This document shows positions 6,601 through 8,168 of a stretch of DNA of 8,168 nt, one piece after another. A program made the position numbers and the translations under genes. The notes beneath the pieces were generated by a model that made no database searches, was not told the origin of the DNA, and saw only the letters and a list, made by a program, of their open reading frames with translations. Origin of the DNA: Bacteroidales bacterium (GTDB taxonomy: Bacteria; Bacteroidota; Bacteroidia; Bacteroidales; UBA932); the NCBI GenBank assembly GCA_017509375.1, contig JAFWPT010000287.1, forward strand, positions 1 through 8,168. The letters run 5' to 3'. Each line of letters starts with the position of its first letter. Position 1 is the stretch's first letter.

Positions 6601-6891
6601 GGATGTTTCATCTGTCTTGTCAGAAGCAGAGGTCAGCGTATAATGCTTGATGGACGGACTTGCGTCACCGCTGAAAGTACCATAGAAATAGACGTTCAGC
6701 AAATCGACGGCATCTTCCTTGAGGCTGGTAACGGAAGGCACTTCCGCCTTGGTAGCGGGGGAAGATACGGACGTCTGCAGGATAAGGGCATAAGTGTCAT
6801 CCACAGGCATTTCCTCTTCCCTGGAGCAGGAAACTGCTACGAAGGAAAGCAGCCCGACAACAATGAAAAAATATAGAATGTTCTGTTTCAT
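3667..6891 (-). CDS. Giant fimbrillin-like lipoprotein with GWRLPT (FISUMP/C-type-lectin-like) C-terminus; candidate pilus tip adhesin
   Basis: 1074 residues. Signal peptide ends VAVSC with lipidated Cys22, followed by SREEE (acidic export-type signal). PATKAE (45-50) is the candidate proteolytic maturation site. The N-terminal half carries fimbrillin landmarks: FLMDGK (219-224), a strand with ALVRAAAKIVVDV (238-250), RNKLY (385-389) and DIIPWGD (414-420). From about 437 an Ig/BACON-like strand pattern (YFDVSPTSVALRG) begins. Roughly 600-930 is Tyr/Ser/Thr/Asn-rich. The C-terminus has SPAFMIASQLG (944-954), GWRLPT (1005-1010) and HTVRCVRD (1057-1064), the signature of FISUMP-type C-type-lectin folds. 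Such modular lipoproteins occur as accessory/tip proteins of Bacteroidales fimbrial loci. ATG at 6891 is clear: 9 bp after the previous stop, AT-rich leader without Shine-Dalgarno. Base composition falls markedly in the 3' half (about 3840-4850). Tip adhesin is inference; the ligand is unknown. Confidence 0.75.
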   Translation of the reverse strand: MKQNILYFFIVVGLLSFVAVSCSREEEMPVDDTYALILQTSVSSPATKAEVPSVTSLKEDAVDLLNVYFYGTFSGDASPSIKHYTLTSASDKTDETSWRVSGDWRADGFVPGNSYDVYVSANSRQVKTAANSGNSSATSDLASASITDLAGLKSMIEFDYDPSEDNGEGGHKPYWGAYNEDNLNPEWLDLHKKYIPDATFNVSTGNSQQKRYYANEKSFLMDGKTTFTAGSTESIALALVRAAAKIVVDVKFSDTFITSLAAKNVEVTGAPAWRFYNFSFSTPVIDPSKITGADVNYNKSIFVAGGIMMGNDAVDTDLVYTGADKHFTFATYTYPLSWTAGSASSEAPAIILSLGYKDTSTDVTTYQTYKIPVVNPEGGVTAIGRNKLYKIEATIASEGGELLTDAYKVRCNYDIIPWGDIPVNSEDIADVDHSDNDYFDVSPTSVALRGDGMQSETVTIIKPNKRNIKLKYVTLPNATAEDPFNMTSATYTEYDFSGDVAQNAPAPYFFNYQGAKRNSFLSTKYVGSDVAGTASYLQNKFTRSEKALTIESCSLPNLADKYMMVRVYLDVTDWESKGLYRDITIRHLSTTRISHVVGAWSSRISARSALDSTDPNYEPFSTSTGPYGPEEYRYTSSTQYTYDRAVFNTWENNGTLTEEWEACTESEYNTGKAGSFPDDYKFEEIAGSPSNYTSKNQENYSNYFHNYGTEIDASNKKTAHTGEVNAYSQDGWYYWGESPDSGTNVDVQLTSVTTSDGSNESSYTFPSSFGGYDYYTFTAIQGARNGGTVFSPRYDYTGRFTFYRYTNRYRAQYTLRQYSRKKFGHTIGTYALNTDHVPSSSQTFRNYRWVNYDVDKTGTHTFRVASQGNNTTSNAPFRPKYISGGTAYYMTASNTSTGGQVAAGTALNFNPRMFIVQSSATSSSYVMGRPNIGSDGLSADRVLSPAFMIASQLGSTSNMPSINSTYDATKSGTTRVSSADELMRWEAKHCETYLEVGQNGVYYTGWRLPTVEEIGVIIGLQTSSPDGDTSLNQVLSAGYYRALNGNEVPTGSGLDTHTVRCVRDLTQAEIDALN

Positions 6892-6900
6892 ACTTAATAA

Positions 6901-8168
6901 TTAAGGGGTGACGACGGTTCCATTCGGGTTATACAGGGTTCCGGTATTGGTATATACGGCCGGGCCGACATAATAGAAGGTAAGTTCCTTGTTGGATTCT
7001 CCGGGCAGGCGGTAGTAATCCGGAGTACCGGAATTGTTGAAGGACATCTCATGGAATGTACCGGATTCAACGGAGAGGAGGGATACGATGCACTTCTTCT
7101 CCGACTCCGGAGCGTCAATTCTGAACTGCTTCACAGGCACCACGGAGAAATAGGTCTGAACTGAGGAGCCTGAGGGGATTTCAATGGCATCGGTAAGAGA
7201 ATGGTCCGAGACAGCTGCGGCGTTTCCGTCATACTGGACGAACTTGAAGTTGGGGTTGTCAAGCACCAGGCGGAGAACGGTGTTGGATTCCGACTCGGTG
7301 GCCACTTCGATAACGGGTGAGAAAGCGGAGCGCAGCGAGGCGTCCGGGGAGTTGGTGATAATCACCTCCCCGTGGTGGTTTATATAGCCGTAGGATACTA
7401 CAATGAAGCTTTCATCCCAATTTGTGTAGTTGCTGTCTGTATCGTATCTACGGTATTCTTCGCAGGCTTTAATCTTTGCAGCTGCGGGAGAAGTGTAGTT
7501 GTATGAGTAGTCCACTGCGGTGGAGGCTTCGGAGTCCCATGCACTTACGGTGAGGGCGGACAGCAAAAGTTCTCCGTTAGGCAGAGCCAGTCCGGTGATC
7601 TTGTGCTTTTTGCAGGCGGCGAAAGAAATGAATTCTCCAGGATGCGTTGCGTGCGTGCTGGAATACTTGAGAGCGAGCGTGCGGGTACTGGGCGCTCCGC
7701 CCTTCTCGATATTGAAGGTGATGCTGAGATTGTCCAGCACCTGGGGCAGGGCCAGCACTGTAAAGGTGAGGGACTTGGTCTGAGTAACATCCACTCCCTC
7801 GCCGAAGCTGACGCTGATGCTGGTTGAGGCGGAAGAAATGTTCCCAAAGGTGGAGGCTCCACCGTCTGCAAAGGCGGTAACGGCGAATGTGCCGGCAAGT
7901 TCACTTGTCGTAGAGGAAATAGTGAAAGACTTGATTTTGAGGGTGACGGCGTCCTGGCTCCCGAGGGTGAACTCAAAGGCGGTGAATGCAGGGTAGAAGT
8001 CCAGGTCGAGGTCCGATGCACCTTCGGCTACGCCAGATTTGTCGGCCAGCATCCAGGCGTTGCTAAGGTCTGGCGCAAAGGTGGTAAGAGTGGACGTTAC
8101 CGTCTTATGAGCAACATCATCGATTACGTTCTGGGTGGCGGGAATGCTTAGTCCGCTTGCGCTGGCAG
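6901..8168 (-). CDS. Fimbrillin-like secreted protein, C-terminal 421 residues (5' end outside window)
   Basis: The frame is open from the right edge to the TAA at 6901-6903. The first in-frame ATG (8052) lies inside the protein, since coherent sequence (SNAWM at its left) continues upstream, so the gene is cut by the window. Signal peptide and lipobox are therefore not visible. The sequence is beta-rich, rich in Ser/Thr, with alternating strand pattern and no catalytic motif. ISFAACKKHKITGLALPNGE (visible residues 180-199) resembles the 'f.ackky.i.gl.lp.g' strand of fimbrillin-family proteins. The end, with LTFYYVGPAVYTNTG and a final short strand (TLYNPNGTVVTP), is suited to donor-strand type packing. 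It is first of the three visible operon genes and 9 bp from the next, so it could be a shaft or accessory subunit. Exact subfamily is unresolved. Confidence 0.7.
   Translation of the reverse strand, partial: ASASGLSIPATQNVIDDVAHKTVTSTLTTFAPDLSNAWMLADKSGVAEGASDLDLDFYPAFTAFEFTLGSQDAVTLKIKSFTISSTTSELAGTFAVTAFADGGASTFGNISSASTSISVSFGEGVDVTQTKSLTFTVLALPQVLDNLSITFNIEKGGAPSTRTLALKYSSTHATHPGEFISFAACKKHKITGLALPNGELLLSALTVSAWDSEASTAVDYSYNYTSPAAAKIKACEEYRRYDTDSNYTNWDESFIVVSYGYINHHGEVIITNSPDASLRSAFSPVIEVATESESNTVLRLVLDNPNFKFVQYDGNAAAVSDHSLTDAIEIPSGSSVQTYFSVVPVKQFRIDAPESEKKCIVSLLSVESGTFHEMSFNNSGTPDYYRLPGESNKELTFYYVGPAVYTNTGTLYNPNGTVVTP

Noticed and set aside
6319..6876. Plus-strand frame opposite the 5' part of the 1074-aa gene
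   Set aside because: Antisense to the well-supported signal peptide and N-terminal domain, with no recognisable motif of its own.

Overview
The window reads as a Bacteroidales genome segment (gut-type Bacteroidota; the genus cannot be fixed from sequence alone). Three very large, tightly packed minus-strand genes encode secreted proteins of the fimbrillin/Mfa (type V pilus) kind. Two have complete N-termini, and both show lipoprotein signal peptides with acidic residues after the lipobox cysteine and a Lys-containing 'PATK' processing-type motif. The gene junctions are AT-rich without clear Shine-Dalgarno sites, which is also typical of this phylum.

Layout: (1) Positions 2-730, plus strand: most of a REP-associated tyrosine transposase (RAYT, Y1/HUH family), its N-terminus lying off the left edge. 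(2) Positions 731-1617: 887 bp without a convincing gene, densely filled with repeats and inverted repeats. It holds a 51-bp-period GGGAGCGAAT repeat (copies near 749, 800, 1054, 1105, 1156, 1207 and a fragment at 1414), a GC-rich foldable element (947-1050), two near-identical hairpins 72 bp apart (1281-1390), smaller palindromes, and a rho-independent-type terminator facing the minus-strand operon (1555-1592). (3) Positions 1618-8168, minus strand: an operon read right to left, with a fimbrillin-like protein (5' end off the right edge), a 1074-aa fimbrillin-like lipoprotein ending in a GWRLPT-type (FISUMP / C-type-lectin-like) domain, and a 681-aa fimbrillin-like lipoprotein. The gaps are 9 and 3 bp.

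How the parts work together: the three operon genes look like the accessory/tip end of a type V pilus or related surface-fibre locus. Subunits would be exported as lipoproteins, trimmed at a basic residue and assembled by strand exchange. The 1074-aa protein is the best candidate for a tip adhesin. The RAYT converges on the operon, and the intervening block has the hallmarks of a REP/BIME-like array that the RAYT could have generated or could act on. That pairing of a Bacteroidota RAYT with an adjacent two-class hairpin array is the most interesting feature. All family names come from motifs read by eye; no database search was possible.
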